A DNA stretch of 64,000 nt from Crocinitomix sp. (GTDB lineage: Bacteria > Bacteroidota > Bacteroidia > Flavobacteriales_D > Crocinitomicaceae): the NCBI GenBank assembly GCA_013138735.1, contig WTCE01000045.1, positions 17,921-81,920 on the forward strand, read 5' to 3'. Position 1 is the stretch's first letter. The number at the start of each line of letters is the position of its first letter. The notes below the pieces were generated by a model that saw only the letters and a program-made list of their open reading frames with translations, was not told the origin of the DNA and made no database searches. The position numbers and the translations under genes are program-made. Shown here piece after piece: positions 54,505-63,948 of this stretch.

Positions 54505-55530
54505 TCACTCATAAAAGGCTTTGGTCAATTGAAAAGTCAGCATAGAGCCTTCACCCCTTGTTTTTTGTGTGCCATATAACCAACTATCGCAAAAGTCCTT
54601 GCGTGTATATTTAATACGTCCCCAATCTGGATCAGCAACCCAAACAGTTTCGGCATTCATAGCATAAACAACCACAAAATGTCTATTATTCCAATGCACA
54701 ATCACAGGTCTGTCCATTTGTAGCATAAGTACTTCATAGCTTGCCTGATAGTTCTCAGTGGTCATGTTTAATTGCAAAGCAGCTCGCGCTAAATCTCCAA
54801 AAGATGTGCCTGTTTCATCTAAATCACTGAGTTCTGCCAGTTCTTCTAATGAATGATAGGTACCAAATTGTTCCAGTACCATTTTAAGACAAGTTGGCCC
54901 ACAATTCATGGGTTCGCTTTGTGCAGTGAAAGGAATGAAATGTTCGCGACTCATTTTTAAAAAAGCGTCAATTCCAAAATCCAATTTTTGAATCCGATTA
55001 GCCGGACTTTTTTCCCAATTTGGGTAATGTCGATTTAAAATGAGATAGGACGCCGAATCAATCATATATGATGTTAAAAAAGTATCTCTACTTCCCCATT
55101 TTATTTCAACTGTCGCATAACCATTCTGCGGCAATAAGTTAACATATTTAAATCGGTGATTTGCACTTAATTTAATTCCTCGTTGATGCAAAAAATCTTG
55201 AATAACAACGAACCAAGCATTTTGACCTGCTTCATTTTCAAAATCGAGTGGATTATTATGAATTGACAATTGAAAGGGCGCTTTTAAAGAATCATAAGTA
55301 TTCGCATAACTATCTCTCAAACCCTTCAATTGACGAATGCCGCTCCAACTAGTTCCATTAGCCTTTTCAATAGTAACTAAACGATCTAAGCCATAAATAT
55401 CGCATCTTAAAGCACACATTTCTTGTGCTAATCTTAATGTTAAAAGAGTATCTGTTGATTTTGTCTGACCAAAAGAAATTGCTCCGAAAAAGAGAAAGGA
55501 AACAACTATTAAAATTGGCGACTTAAACAT
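54505..55530 (-). CDS. Secreted C39-like cysteine protease, paralogue A
   Basis: From ATG 55530 the product has 341 residues with a signal peptide (MFKSPILIVVSFLFFGAISFG). The N-terminal part (about 30-195) is not recognised, and residues 197-330 form a C39-type papain-like domain. Candidate catalytic residues are Gln 204, Cys 210 (MNCGPTCLKMV), His 284 (RHFVVVYAM) and Asp 300 (VWVADPD). The Gln-x5-Cys spacing fits C39. C39 domains normally sit at the N terminus of bacteriocin ABC transporters; here the enzyme is free and exported. Its paralogue is directly upstream, 65 bp away. Confidence 0.8.
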   Translation of the reverse strand: MFKSPILIVVSFLFFGAISFGQTKSTDTLLTLRLAQEMCALRCDIYGLDRLVTIEKANGTSWSGIRQLKGLRDSYANTYDSLKAPFQLSIHNNPLDFENEAGQNAWFVVIQDFLHQRGIKLSANHRFKYVNLLPQNGYATVEIKWGSRDTFLTSYMIDSASYLILNRHYPNWEKSPANRIQKLDFGIDAFLKMSREHFIPFTAQSEPMNCGPTCLKMVLEQFGTYHSLEELAELSDLDETGTSFGDLARAALQLNMTTENYQASYEVLMLQMDRPVIVHWNNRHFVVVYAMNAETVWVADPDWGRIKYTRKDFCDSWLYGTQKTRGEGSMLTFQLTKAFYE

Positions 55531-55595
55531 AATTAATAACTCATCTTTATTGATAAAAAGCAATATTCCATTTCAAATTAATTCAGAAGCAGGTT

Positions 55596-56624
55596 CTATT
55601 CATAAAATGAAGCCATTGGTGAAAAGGTTAAAATCGATCCTTCTCCTGTTGTTTTCTCAATACCGGACAACCAATTATCACAAAAATCATCACGCGAGTA
55701 TTTTATTCTTCCTGCGTCTGGATCCGCCACCCAAACAAATTCTTGATTCATGGCGTAAACAACCACAAAATGAGTATTATGCCAATGCGCTGCAATAACG
55801 GGTTTATCCATTTCCAAAGAAAGTCGATAGTAACTGGTTTTAAAATTTTTGGTAGTGATATTGAGTTGTAAAGAGGCGCGTGTCAAATCTCCGAAAGATG
55901 TACCTGATTCATCTAAATCGCAAAGTTCTGCCAGTTCTTCTAATGAATGATAGGCTCCAAATTGTTCTAGCACCATTTTTAAACAGGTTGGTCCGCAATT
56001 CATTCCCTCACTTTGCTGCGTAAATGGAAAAAAATGTTCTTCGCATAAGCCCAAATAAACATGGACGCAATAGGCCCACTCTTGTATTTTAGGAATTGAA
56101 TGATTTCGCCAAGTTGGATAATGACGGTTAAAAACAAAAACAACAGAAGAGTCGAGTCTATAGCTACTTTTAAGCGAGTCTTTAGGATCTAAACTCGTGT
56201 TTTCAATTAGAGACAGACCATCTGGTAAAGTAATAAAATAGTCATATCGCTGATTTGCACTTAAGGCTAGTCCTCGTTGATTTAGAAAATATTGACTCAA
56301 CATATACCAAGCATTTTTTCTTACCTCTTCATCTAAACAGTATGGATCTTTATGGCTAGATGTTTGGAATTTAATTTTGAGTGTATCAAAAAAGTCAGAA
56401 TAACTATTACGCAAATCTTTAAGTTCGGCAATTTTACCCCAACTTTTTCCATTTGCATTTTCCTCTGCAAGCGACCGATCAATCCCATTCACATCACAAT
56501 CTAATTCGCAGATATCACGAGCGAGTTCTAATCTATTGCTCGTAGTAAATCCGATTGGATTAGCATACGAAAAATTCGCAAAGCAGAACAGAAGTAGTAC
56601 AATATGTGAAGTTCTTTCAAGCAC
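55596..56624 (-). CDS. Secreted C39-like cysteine protease, paralogue B
   Basis: The 342-residue protein starts at GTG 56624 with a signal peptide (to about Ala 21). It shares its whole layout with paralogue A: an N-terminal region with CxLxCDxxGxDR (here CELDCDVNGIDR), then the C39 domain with Gln 204, Cys 210 (MNCGPTCLKMVLEQFG), His 285 and Asp 301 (WVADPD). All four candidate catalytic positions are conserved. It is two bases downstream of the giant WG-repeat gene and probably translated with it. Confidence 0.8.
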   Translation of the reverse strand: MLERTSHIVLLLFCFANFSYANPIGFTTSNRLELARDICELDCDVNGIDRSLAEENANGKSWGKIAELKDLRNSYSDFFDTLKIKFQTSSHKDPYCLDEEVRKNAWYMLSQYFLNQRGLALSANQRYDYFITLPDGLSLIENTSLDPKDSLKSSYRLDSSVVFVFNRHYPTWRNHSIPKIQEWAYCVHVYLGLCEEHFFPFTQQSEGMNCGPTCLKMVLEQFGAYHSLEELAELCDLDESGTSFGDLTRASLQLNITTKNFKTSYYRLSLEMDKPVIAAHWHNTHFVVVYAMNQEFVWVADPDAGRIKYSRDDFCDNWLSGIEKTTGEGSILTFSPMASFYE

Positions 56625-56626
56625 AA

Positions 56627-59600
56627 CTAATGACTAAAATTATAACGATCCTGCATCCGCTCTCCCGAAAAATATTCGTTTCCTTCCGAATCTATATAAC
56701 CTTTAAAACTTTTAATATAGGCAAAACCTTTGTCAAAATACGGCACAATGATATAAGGAAAGGGATAAACTCCTGCAACTGCCAATTCGTATTTGGGTTG
56801 AATTACTAAGTTTCCTTTTTTATCAATAAAGCCCAATAATTTATCTTTCGTCAGAATTGGAGCTAAGCCATCTGAAAAATTTCCCACCAAATCAACAGAA
56901 TCTGGCAATGCTAAAATGACAGTTCCTGTTGTATCATAATAATAAAAGTGCTCAAGACTATATTTTCTGTAAACAACCTTTTCCGCATCCGAATATGATG
57001 GGTAACGTCTGTTAAGCATTGAATCGGGAAGCGGATATCGTCCAGAACCTATTGCCAATCCGTCATGAAAACCATACGATTGTACTAATATGAAGCGATC
57101 TCTGCTAAAACTTGAAGTAGCATACCATTCATCTCCTACCAATTCTTCAATCACATCTCCATTCGCAGCAACAAATGCTCCTCTTCTATTCGTATCAAGA
57201 CAATAACGATAGCCGTTTACATCAGATCCGATATAGGCATATTTAAAATCAATTCTGGTCTCTCCTTCTCGATCCACAAGTCCAAATAAGTCGGTTTCAT
57301 AATCAGCTACAATAAATTCTTTGGTTTTGAAAAAAGATTCATAAGACTGAATCATACCAATTGATCCAGAATTAATGCCATACCGCTTACTTTCACCCAA
57401 TGAATCGCAAAAATAGTAGTCCCCATCACGGCCCATTACACCAAAGTTATTATCGCTGAATTGATATACTTTTCCAGCACCTTTTTTTGGCAAATTAAAA
57501 GCAAATTCTCCGTTAATATGATAAGCTGTAAGTCCTGTTTCTTCATCAGTGAATAATAATTTATTATCCGCTATGCCAATAAATAGCCGATATTCATCTA
57601 AGTCAAACTCCTTTACCAATTCTCCTTCGCGATTATAGATTTGATATTTTCTTCCGAACCGAAACCAGGCATAATCCTCATTCCCAAAAGATTCAAAGTC
57701 ATGCACGCCTACTTCAAATAATAATTTGCCCTTTTTATCGAAATAAAAATGCCCATAATAGTCGCTATAATCATCTGGTAAATGCCGCGAAGTATCCCGA
57801 TAAACACGTCTTATTCCATGATAAACACCATTTTCATTGAATAAATTGCGATAATATGGCGGAATTAAATATTTTCCTTTTGGGTTTACCAAGCCGTAAT
57901 TATTTAGGGGATAAACCATGCCTTTATAATACGCTTTTGCTGTATCCATCACAATTGCTCCTTCTTTATAAATGGCAAAAACTTGTTCAAAACGGGGTTT
58001 GACTAACCATTTATCCATTTTTCCTTTTTTAACGAATCCATAAAGTGGTCCATCTCTAAAAGGAATCATTTTAACCTCATCTGGGTCTAACTGGATGTGT
58101 TCACGTTCAATTTTATTAAAAATAGTTTTACTATCATCCGTAAAATAGCGTTCTAAATCTGTTTTATGAATGCCAATCATTTTAACAGATACAGCTTCAG
58201 ATGTATCAACTAAATCACAATAAATTGAACTTACTTCTACACAATACGTTCCAGATTCTCGAAAGCTTAAAACAGAATCAGTTTCATATTTTAGTGGGCG
58301 ATAATTGTGGCCAACATCTAACCAGCGAAAGGTTGCGTCTTTGGCATGAGTTATAATTTCTTTCTCGTCAGCCGTGATGGTTAAATCCAAATCCTCAAGA
58401 GTTAGGTTCAGTTGAAATTTGGAATTTTCGTCTGCTGTATAGACGCCTGATTCCGTATAAGTTTTCTGTGTTTTATCCCAAAAGTAATTTTCGCAAGCGC
58501 GGATCACGATAGAATCTGGTTCTGCAAAGTAATTCGAATATTCACTTGTTATTAATCCATAATTCGGTTGTCCACGTGGACTGGCATGAACAAAATTACT
58601 ACTCAATATTAAATTCCCATTTGGTGCAACGTTATATTTCGCCCCCCCTCTTATAGTCGGCAAATAATGAAGTGATAAAAAATTACCATCCTCATCTCGT
58701 TTTTGAACACCTAACCCCCTTCGATTGTCAGGATAGACATTCGGGTCAATTAATCGAATTGAATTTCCAGAATCAAAATCAACGTTTATCGGTAATTGCC
58801 CAAAAATATACAGTTGATCTTTTTGATCTAGCATAAGTTTCTCCGTCTTTATATACTTTTCAGAAGCCACCAATTTGGATCGTTCTAAATGTAAGTCTGA
58901 ATTAAAAAAAGCTACATACTGACCGTATTGAGGCCAATTTTCTGTGGATTTAGATGTTACAGAGGAATCCAATTCAATAATCCCTCTCATTCCTATGACA
59001 GCAATTAATTCTTGTTTAGAGTTTACCTCAAAACCGTCTAAAAAAATCGCATATCTGGCAGGAAAACTGGACCATAGTAATTGTTCACCAGCATCATTAT
59101 ATTTAGCAATTATAAGTTCTTTTTTAGAAGACCCATACTCCATATATTCTTGCTCAAGAGCAGACATTTGTGGTTCAAATTCACCTCCAATAAAAATTTC
59201 ATTCTTATTGATGAGGGCAACCTCATTGATCGATTGATCTCCATCTCCCTCATAAAGATTAAGCCCCAAGTATTCGAAATTGACATTGATTCTTAAGTAG
59301 AATGCGTCCTGACTTCCGCTTTTTCGGATCGTATCATTATGCCCTGTAAATAAGGTTGCTCCTTTAAAATCACCAACTAAATGAACATTCCCTAGTCCGT
59401 CAATTAAAAAATCATTGACTTTACAATCATAATATTCGGCTTGGTTTTCAATTATTTTTTTTCGATTAATGCTTTTACCGTCGGCGGCGAATGTTTGGAT
59501 GAAATAATCATTTTCCCCAAGAGTCCCTTTTTCTGAAGAACATAAAATCACGCCACCATTTTCATTCGGTTGGATTAACCCACCCAAAAGCCGCTGCTCT

Positions 59601-59908
59601 GTTATCAATTGATGCGCCCAAAGTAAATTGCCCTTTGCATCTAATTTTTGAATAAAATAGGCAGAGCCAAGAGCATGATCGGTTGCTAGGATTTTCTCCT
59701 CACCCGTTTTTAATTTCATTCGGAATTCACCTGAAAACTTTCCAAACACAAAAATATTACCAACAGTATCTTGCTTGAAGTCGATTACTACGCATCCATT
59801 GGTAACACTATCCACTCTTGACCAAAGGATTTCAGTATCTTGAGCGGAACTATTCCAACTTATAAAAATAAGTAAGGCAAATAAGAATCGGGCTAAGGTC
59901 GAAATCAT
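56627..59908 (-). CDS. Giant secreted protein with N-terminal propeller-like region and WG repeats
   Basis: The 1093-residue product has a signal peptide (to Ala 22), a beta-propeller-like half (about 30-470) and a short Ig-like stretch (about 475-590). A C-terminal half of WG-type repeats follows (GFVKKGKMDKWLVKPRFEQV, GLVNPKGKYLIPPYY, GLVDREGETRIDFKYAYI, GFIDKKGNLVIQPKYEL). WG repeats form beta-propeller or solenoid-like binding surfaces in many bacteria; no enzyme motif is seen. It is first-but-one in a minus-strand run with a small unknown gene upstream and the two C39 proteases downstream. Confidence 0.8.
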   Translation of the reverse strand: MISTLARFLFALLIFISWNSSAQDTEILWSRVDSVTNGCVVIDFKQDTVGNIFVFGKFSGEFRMKLKTGEEKILATDHALGSAYFIQKLDAKGNLLWAHQLITEQRLLGGLIQPNENGGVILCSSEKGTLGENDYFIQTFAADGKSINRKKIIENQAEYYDCKVNDFLIDGLGNVHLVGDFKGATLFTGHNDTIRKSGSQDAFYLRINVNFEYLGLNLYEGDGDQSINEVALINKNEIFIGGEFEPQMSALEQEYMEYGSSKKELIIAKYNDAGEQLLWSSFPARYAIFLDGFEVNSKQELIAVIGMRGIIELDSSVTSKSTENWPQYGQYVAFFNSDLHLERSKLVASEKYIKTEKLMLDQKDQLYIFGQLPINVDFDSGNSIRLIDPNVYPDNRRGLGVQKRDEDGNFLSLHYLPTIRGGAKYNVAPNGNLILSSNFVHASPRGQPNYGLITSEYSNYFAEPDSIVIRACENYFWDKTQKTYTESGVYTADENSKFQLNLTLEDLDLTITADEKEIITHAKDATFRWLDVGHNYRPLKYETDSVLSFRESGTYCVEVSSIYCDLVDTSEAVSVKMIGIHKTDLERYFTDDSKTIFNKIEREHIQLDPDEVKMIPFRDGPLYGFVKKGKMDKWLVKPRFEQVFAIYKEGAIVMDTAKAYYKGMVYPLNNYGLVNPKGKYLIPPYYRNLFNENGVYHGIRRVYRDTSRHLPDDYSDYYGHFYFDKKGKLLFEVGVHDFESFGNEDYAWFRFGRKYQIYNREGELVKEFDLDEYRLFIGIADNKLLFTDEETGLTAYHINGEFAFNLPKKGAGKVYQFSDNNFGVMGRDGDYYFCDSLGESKRYGINSGSIGMIQSYESFFKTKEFIVADYETDLFGLVDREGETRIDFKYAYIGSDVNGYRYCLDTNRRGAFVAANGDVIEELVGDEWYATSSFSRDRFILVQSYGFHDGLAIGSGRYPLPDSMLNRRYPSYSDAEKVVYRKYSLEHFYYYDTTGTVILALPDSVDLVGNFSDGLAPILTKDKLLGFIDKKGNLVIQPKYELAVAGVYPFPYIIVPYFDKGFAYIKSFKGYIDSEGNEYFSGERMQDRYNFSH

Positions 59909-60415
59909 TTACTCCTCCTCTTCTTCCATGTTCAAGATTTTATCAAATAATTCTTGATTTACTGTTGGGTAATCAATGGTTACTTTTGTCTTGCGTAGTT
60001 GCCCATTTCGCGTTTGGATTTGAGCAGAAGTTATTTTTTGAGTGGCTACAAACTCAACCAATTCTTCATCTAAGTCAATGTCAAAATTGGTCACTCCAAT
60101 TTGTAAACGTTCCGAATAATCTCCTTTTACTATATCACCATCAGATGGACATTCATGGGTTCCATTTTCTGCTTGCAACACTAATTTACATCCTTCAATT
60201 GTATTCAAATTTATGCAACCCGTAATCACTAATGATAAGGAGCGATAACCATTCAAAAGTACCGACTGACAATAAATTTCAGAATCAGGACTTGACAAAA
60301 TTGATTCTAATGGGGATTCGTGAATAATTTTTAATTGCTCTTGCATTAAGCGATCAAAATCAGTTCTAGCTTCCTTTACTGGTTCTGCAGTCTTTTTCTT
60401 GAATAATCCGAACAT
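59909..60415 (-). CDS. Unknown cytosolic protein, head of the WG/C39 operon
   Basis: The 168-residue product starts with a basic patch (MFGLFKKKTAEPVKEARTD) and ends in an acidic run (NMEEEEE). No signal or TM helix. The middle SLSLVITGCINLNTIEGCKLVLQ and QIGVTNFDIDLDEELVEF suggest a beta-rich domain. It is adjacent to the WG gene with no spacer. I do not recognise the family. Confidence 0.65.
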   Translation of the reverse strand: MFGLFKKKTAEPVKEARTDFDRLMQEQLKIIHESPLESILSSPDSEIYCQSVLLNGYRSLSLVITGCINLNTIEGCKLVLQAENGTHECPSDGDIVKGDYSERLQIGVTNFDIDLDEELVEFVATQKITSAQIQTRNGQLRKTKVTIDYPTVNQELFDKILNMEEEEE

Positions 60416-60524
60416 AGTGTATTCTCTTGTTTTGTATTTATAAAATTAGGGATAATTACGGATTGTTCTCAATAAAATTTATTCATTTCATTTTTAACAT
60501 GTAGGACATAAGCCCCGCAGCAAT

Positions 60525-62033
60525 TTACTTTTGAAGCTCAAATCCCCCGTGTTTAAACTCAAAAACGACATTTCCCTTTTCATGAATTTCTTTTTCCTTG
60601 TTATCCCCTGAATTTTCCATTATAAAAATATTATCCAAACTATCAACTCCTTCAATGGTTATGGTATAATTCTTCGCATCATAATCCATACAAGCAATAC
60701 AATAGCTTTCAGAGCCTTCTAAATCATCATAAAAGGAAAGAATTGGACTGGAATTAAAAAATGCAGGAAGATCTAAGATGACTTCATCATCTTTAATTTC
60801 TATAACCAATGCATAGGCGAGATATACCATGCCGCTCGCTCTTTGGTTTCCAGTTAAAATGTATAAATCTCGTCCATAATAAGGCAATTGATTTATGGCG
60901 TAAAAATCAACTTCTAAACCAGAAAAAGAAGAGTCAGCATCATCAGGATACAATGCTTTCGCACCATAAGTTCCATCCGATTTTTCCCATTGAAGAATGG
61001 GCAAATTAATTGTTCCAGCGGTTCCCATTGATGGATAAGTTATAGTGACAACATTTACACGACCGTCTTTTGACGCGGTAAAGTTTATGTTTTCCGTATC
61101 TTCATTTATGTTCAATAAACCTTTATTCAGCTGCTGCACCAAACCCTTTCCAATCAAATCAATCAATTCGAAAGGATCTGCATCTAAATCATACCAATCA
61201 TTTAATTTTGCCAATTGAACCACTGTTTCATTGTCGATCTTCTTCCCTAAACAATTAACACGATCAAGCAGAAACTGATCCTCATAATCGTCATAAACAT
61301 AATGATATTGTTGACTTTCCCTAAATGGTTTTATGGCGGTTGGATCAAAATCCTTTGTTTCATATTCAACACCCTTTTGCACAATAATTTCATTTACACA
61401 AGCAGAATCGTTATAAAACACGTCAATATAATTGACATATTTACTTTCATCAGCATCATCCCAATTGACAGCTGAAATGGTCTCGCAAAAAATATTCTTG
61501 AAGGCATTAGAATCAATATCATAGCGATAGATATTACAAAAATAGTAGGCTGCAACATTTCCTCCACCCCCAGTAATCACAACTAATTCTTTTTGATTAT
61601 CCGTACAATTAACATCAATAATTTCAGCAACAATTGTTCGCCCTGCACCTGAACTTATAAAATCTTCGTTTGTTTTTCCTTCAATTAAATCACCTGTTTT
61701 CCCATCATAAAAATATCCCCCAGAAACTCCCCCTCCGTAACCGTCGGTTACAAAATAATCCAACCACTCATCTCCGTTAAAATTTAGTTTACAATCGACG
61801 ATAGCATCATAATGAATACCATTGATCTTCTTATTCAAAGAATCATCAAAATAAGAATACTCCTCTGCAAATTCCGAAAGAATTTTTTGCTCGACTGCAA
61901 CTGTGTCAACCTCAGTGATAATGGTGTCTTCGAGAACCTCATTAATTAGATCCTCAACTAAGGGAGATTTTTCTGGACTTTCTCCACATGAAAAAAGCAG
62001 AAATGCTGATATTAAAATTGCTACGTACCTCAT
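60525..62033 (-). CDS. Large lipoprotein of unknown function
   Basis: The 502-residue product has a lipoprotein signal (lipobox LLFSC, Cys 16), an acidic linker and a beta-rich region with FG-GAP/VCBS-like hints (NFNGDEWLDYFVTDGYGGGVSGG, about 75-110; VVITGGGGNVAAYYFC). No catalytic motif is visible. It directly follows the methyltransferase gene without spacing, so the AP-superfamily, methyltransferase and lipoprotein genes form one minus-strand operon. Confidence 0.75.
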   Translation of the reverse strand: MRYVAILISAFLLFSCGESPEKSPLVEDLINEVLEDTIITEVDTVAVEQKILSEFAEEYSYFDDSLNKKINGIHYDAIVDCKLNFNGDEWLDYFVTDGYGGGVSGGYFYDGKTGDLIEGKTNEDFISSGAGRTIVAEIIDVNCTDNQKELVVITGGGGNVAAYYFCNIYRYDIDSNAFKNIFCETISAVNWDDADESKYVNYIDVFYNDSACVNEIIVQKGVEYETKDFDPTAIKPFRESQQYHYVYDDYEDQFLLDRVNCLGKKIDNETVVQLAKLNDWYDLDADPFELIDLIGKGLVQQLNKGLLNINEDTENINFTASKDGRVNVVTITYPSMGTAGTINLPILQWEKSDGTYGAKALYPDDADSSFSGLEVDFYAINQLPYYGRDLYILTGNQRASGMVYLAYALVIEIKDDEVILDLPAFFNSSPILSFYDDLEGSESYCIACMDYDAKNYTITIEGVDSLDNIFIMENSGDNKEKEIHEKGNVVFEFKHGGFELQK

Positions 62034-62837
62034 CTACACTTCCATTTTCCCTAACAAAGCATAAACCATTGGGATTTTATCATCTAAATGTTTAATCCGA
62101 TATTTCCTCGGTTCAAATTCAATCGTATGGTCAAAACAATCGTAAGGTGAATAATCAAATTCCTGAATTTTTTGAATAGATATTTTATTAGAAAGTAGCG
62201 CCGTAAGAACTTCTGCAAGTCCATGATTCCACATTACATAATCTTGCTGAATGTCCGCCGTTTTATCCGCGTAGGTGCCTTCCTCATTTTCTAGAATTGG
62301 CCCTGAATTTGAATAGTTGTATTTAATAATTTTAAAATCGTCGTCAAACATCCAAACAACAGGATGAAATTCTGCAAACACAAAATGACCCCCAGGTTTT
62401 AAATAACGCGCAATTAAAGCTGCCCATTTATTCATATCTGGCAACCATCCAATGGTGCCGTAACTTGTAAATACAATATCAAATTCGGCGTCTAAATGTT
62501 GCGGCAAGTCATAAACATCACAGGCAATAAATTGAACGTCCAAGTCCATTTTTTTTGCCAATTCTTTGCCTGCATTAATTGCATTATTGGATAAATCTAC
62601 TCCTGTTACTGTTGCTCCCATTCGTGCCAGTGAAAGTGAATCTTGTCCAAAGTGGCATTGTAAATGCAGAATCCTTTTCCCTTTAACATCTCCCAATAAA
62701 TCCAACTCAATTGAGTTCAATGAATTTTTTCCATTCAAAAAACCTTCAACATCATAAAAATCAGACGTTAAATGAGAAGCAGTGCGCTTATTCCATGAAT
62801 CCTTATTAATTTCTAGGTAGTTTTCTTCTTGTTTCAT
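62034..62837 (-). CDS. Class I SAM-dependent methyltransferase
   Basis: The 267-residue protein has the Rossmann SAM-binding motif KRILHLQCHFGQDSL (near 54-68), the acidic loop GATVTGVDLSNNAI, motif CDVYDLP and motif IV/V-like YLKPGGHFVFAEFHPVVW. The QCHFGQD form is typical of a small-molecule methyltransferase group common in Bacteroidota. Its ATG overlaps the stop of the AP-superfamily gene (ATGA). Substrate unknown. Confidence 0.9.
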   Translation of the reverse strand: MKQEENYLEINKDSWNKRTASHLTSDFYDVEGFLNGKNSLNSIELDLLGDVKGKRILHLQCHFGQDSLSLARMGATVTGVDLSNNAINAGKELAKKMDLDVQFIACDVYDLPQHLDAEFDIVFTSYGTIGWLPDMNKWAALIARYLKPGGHFVFAEFHPVVWMFDDDFKIIKYNYSNSGPILENEEGTYADKTADIQQDYVMWNHGLAEVLTALLSNKISIQKIQEFDYSPYDCFDHTIEFEPRKYRIKHLDDKIPMVYALLGKMEV

Positions 62838-63778
62838 TCCTGAAATAAATCTTTAATAATTCGCCCGTCCGAAGAAGACATTTTAAACTTTAACAACGCC
62901 GCTATAGTTGTAGGAATATCAATTTGCTCGTATGCATTGGCGTTAATTTCGTTACTTTTAAAATCGGGGCCAGAAGCAAATAAATTAATATGTTGGCAAC
63001 CTTCACACGCATCACCATGACCAGAAAAACTACCAATACTATCTAAATGTCTCCCATGATCATTGGTAATAAATAAAGCTGTTTTATTTTGGTAATTCGG
63101 ACTATTTTCAAGGTATTGCCAAATGGTATAATAGTCCTTATCTACTTGTTGAATGGCAGCAAGATAATTCTCCCAAACCCCCATATGCGCGCTAAAATCA
63201 GGCTGTCGTAAATTAATAAACACCAAATTGGGTTCATATTTCTCCATTGAATCCAACACGTGCAAAACCGTAATTGAATCTGTTCGATATCCCGTGCCCA
63301 AACCATTCAAACCACAATCAGTAGTTGGTAAAAACTGATCCGCCCAAACTAAATTTTGACAATTCGACAAGGGCTCAACTTTATCTTTACTAGCAATGAG
63401 CCATGCCTTTGTTTGTTCAGCCCCGCTCTCTCTTAACCAATATTGAAGAACGTTAGGCCGTTTCGGAATTTCACCTCCGCCATTATTAATGGTTTGATAA
63501 TGGCCAGACAATAACGCAGTGTGACCTGCATTTGTATAAGTTGGTCCATTGTTTTTGAAATTTGTAAAAACCACACCTTTTGGTGCCATATCCAATTTCA
63601 TATGGGGGATAAATTCCTGGTTGGGTTCACCCCAAGTTTCTGAATAGCGCGGGCCATCTACTACTATTACCACAACATTTTCTGTTTTGTATTCAACAAA
63701 TGGCGTCTTCTCTTTTTGACAATTCATAAGTAGAAAAGCCAAACTCAATAAAACTAAATATGATCCTTTTTGAAACAT
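62834..63778 (-). CDS. Alkaline-phosphatase-superfamily lipoprotein (phosphodiesterase/sulfatase-like)
   Basis: The 314-residue protein has a lipoprotein signal (lipobox LLMNC, Cys 20). Its core is of the alkaline phosphatase superfamily: VVVIVVDGPRYSE supplies the first metal Asp, NNGPTYTNAGHTALLSG holds the likely Thr nucleophile, and TNDHGRHLD and FSGHGD supply further ligands. It could hydrolyse a phosphodiester, phosphomonoester or sulfate. It is the first gene of the operon with the methyltransferase and unknown lipoprotein. Its exact substrate cannot be told from sequence. Confidence 0.83.
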   Translation of the reverse strand: MFQKGSYLVLLSLAFLLMNCQKEKTPFVEYKTENVVVIVVDGPRYSETWGEPNQEFIPHMKLDMAPKGVVFTNFKNNGPTYTNAGHTALLSGHYQTINNGGGEIPKRPNVLQYWLRESGAEQTKAWLIASKDKVEPLSNCQNLVWADQFLPTTDCGLNGLGTGYRTDSITVLHVLDSMEKYEPNLVFINLRQPDFSAHMGVWENYLAAIQQVDKDYYTIWQYLENSPNYQNKTALFITNDHGRHLDSIGSFSGHGDACEGCQHINLFASGPDFKSNEINANAYEQIDIPTTIAALLKFKMSSSDGRIIKDLFQE

Positions 63779-63948
63779 TAAAACTTTTGCATTTAGTTAC
63801 TTAGGAAAACCCTTTATATGATTACCTAAAAATAGTCCAATTTTAGAGACTTTTGTACATTAATAAATTGGTGAAATTGATTCGTCGCAATTATACCAGA
63901 ACGTAAATAGATTACGTATTGAGTTTGTTCATTTATAGAAAAAAAGGA

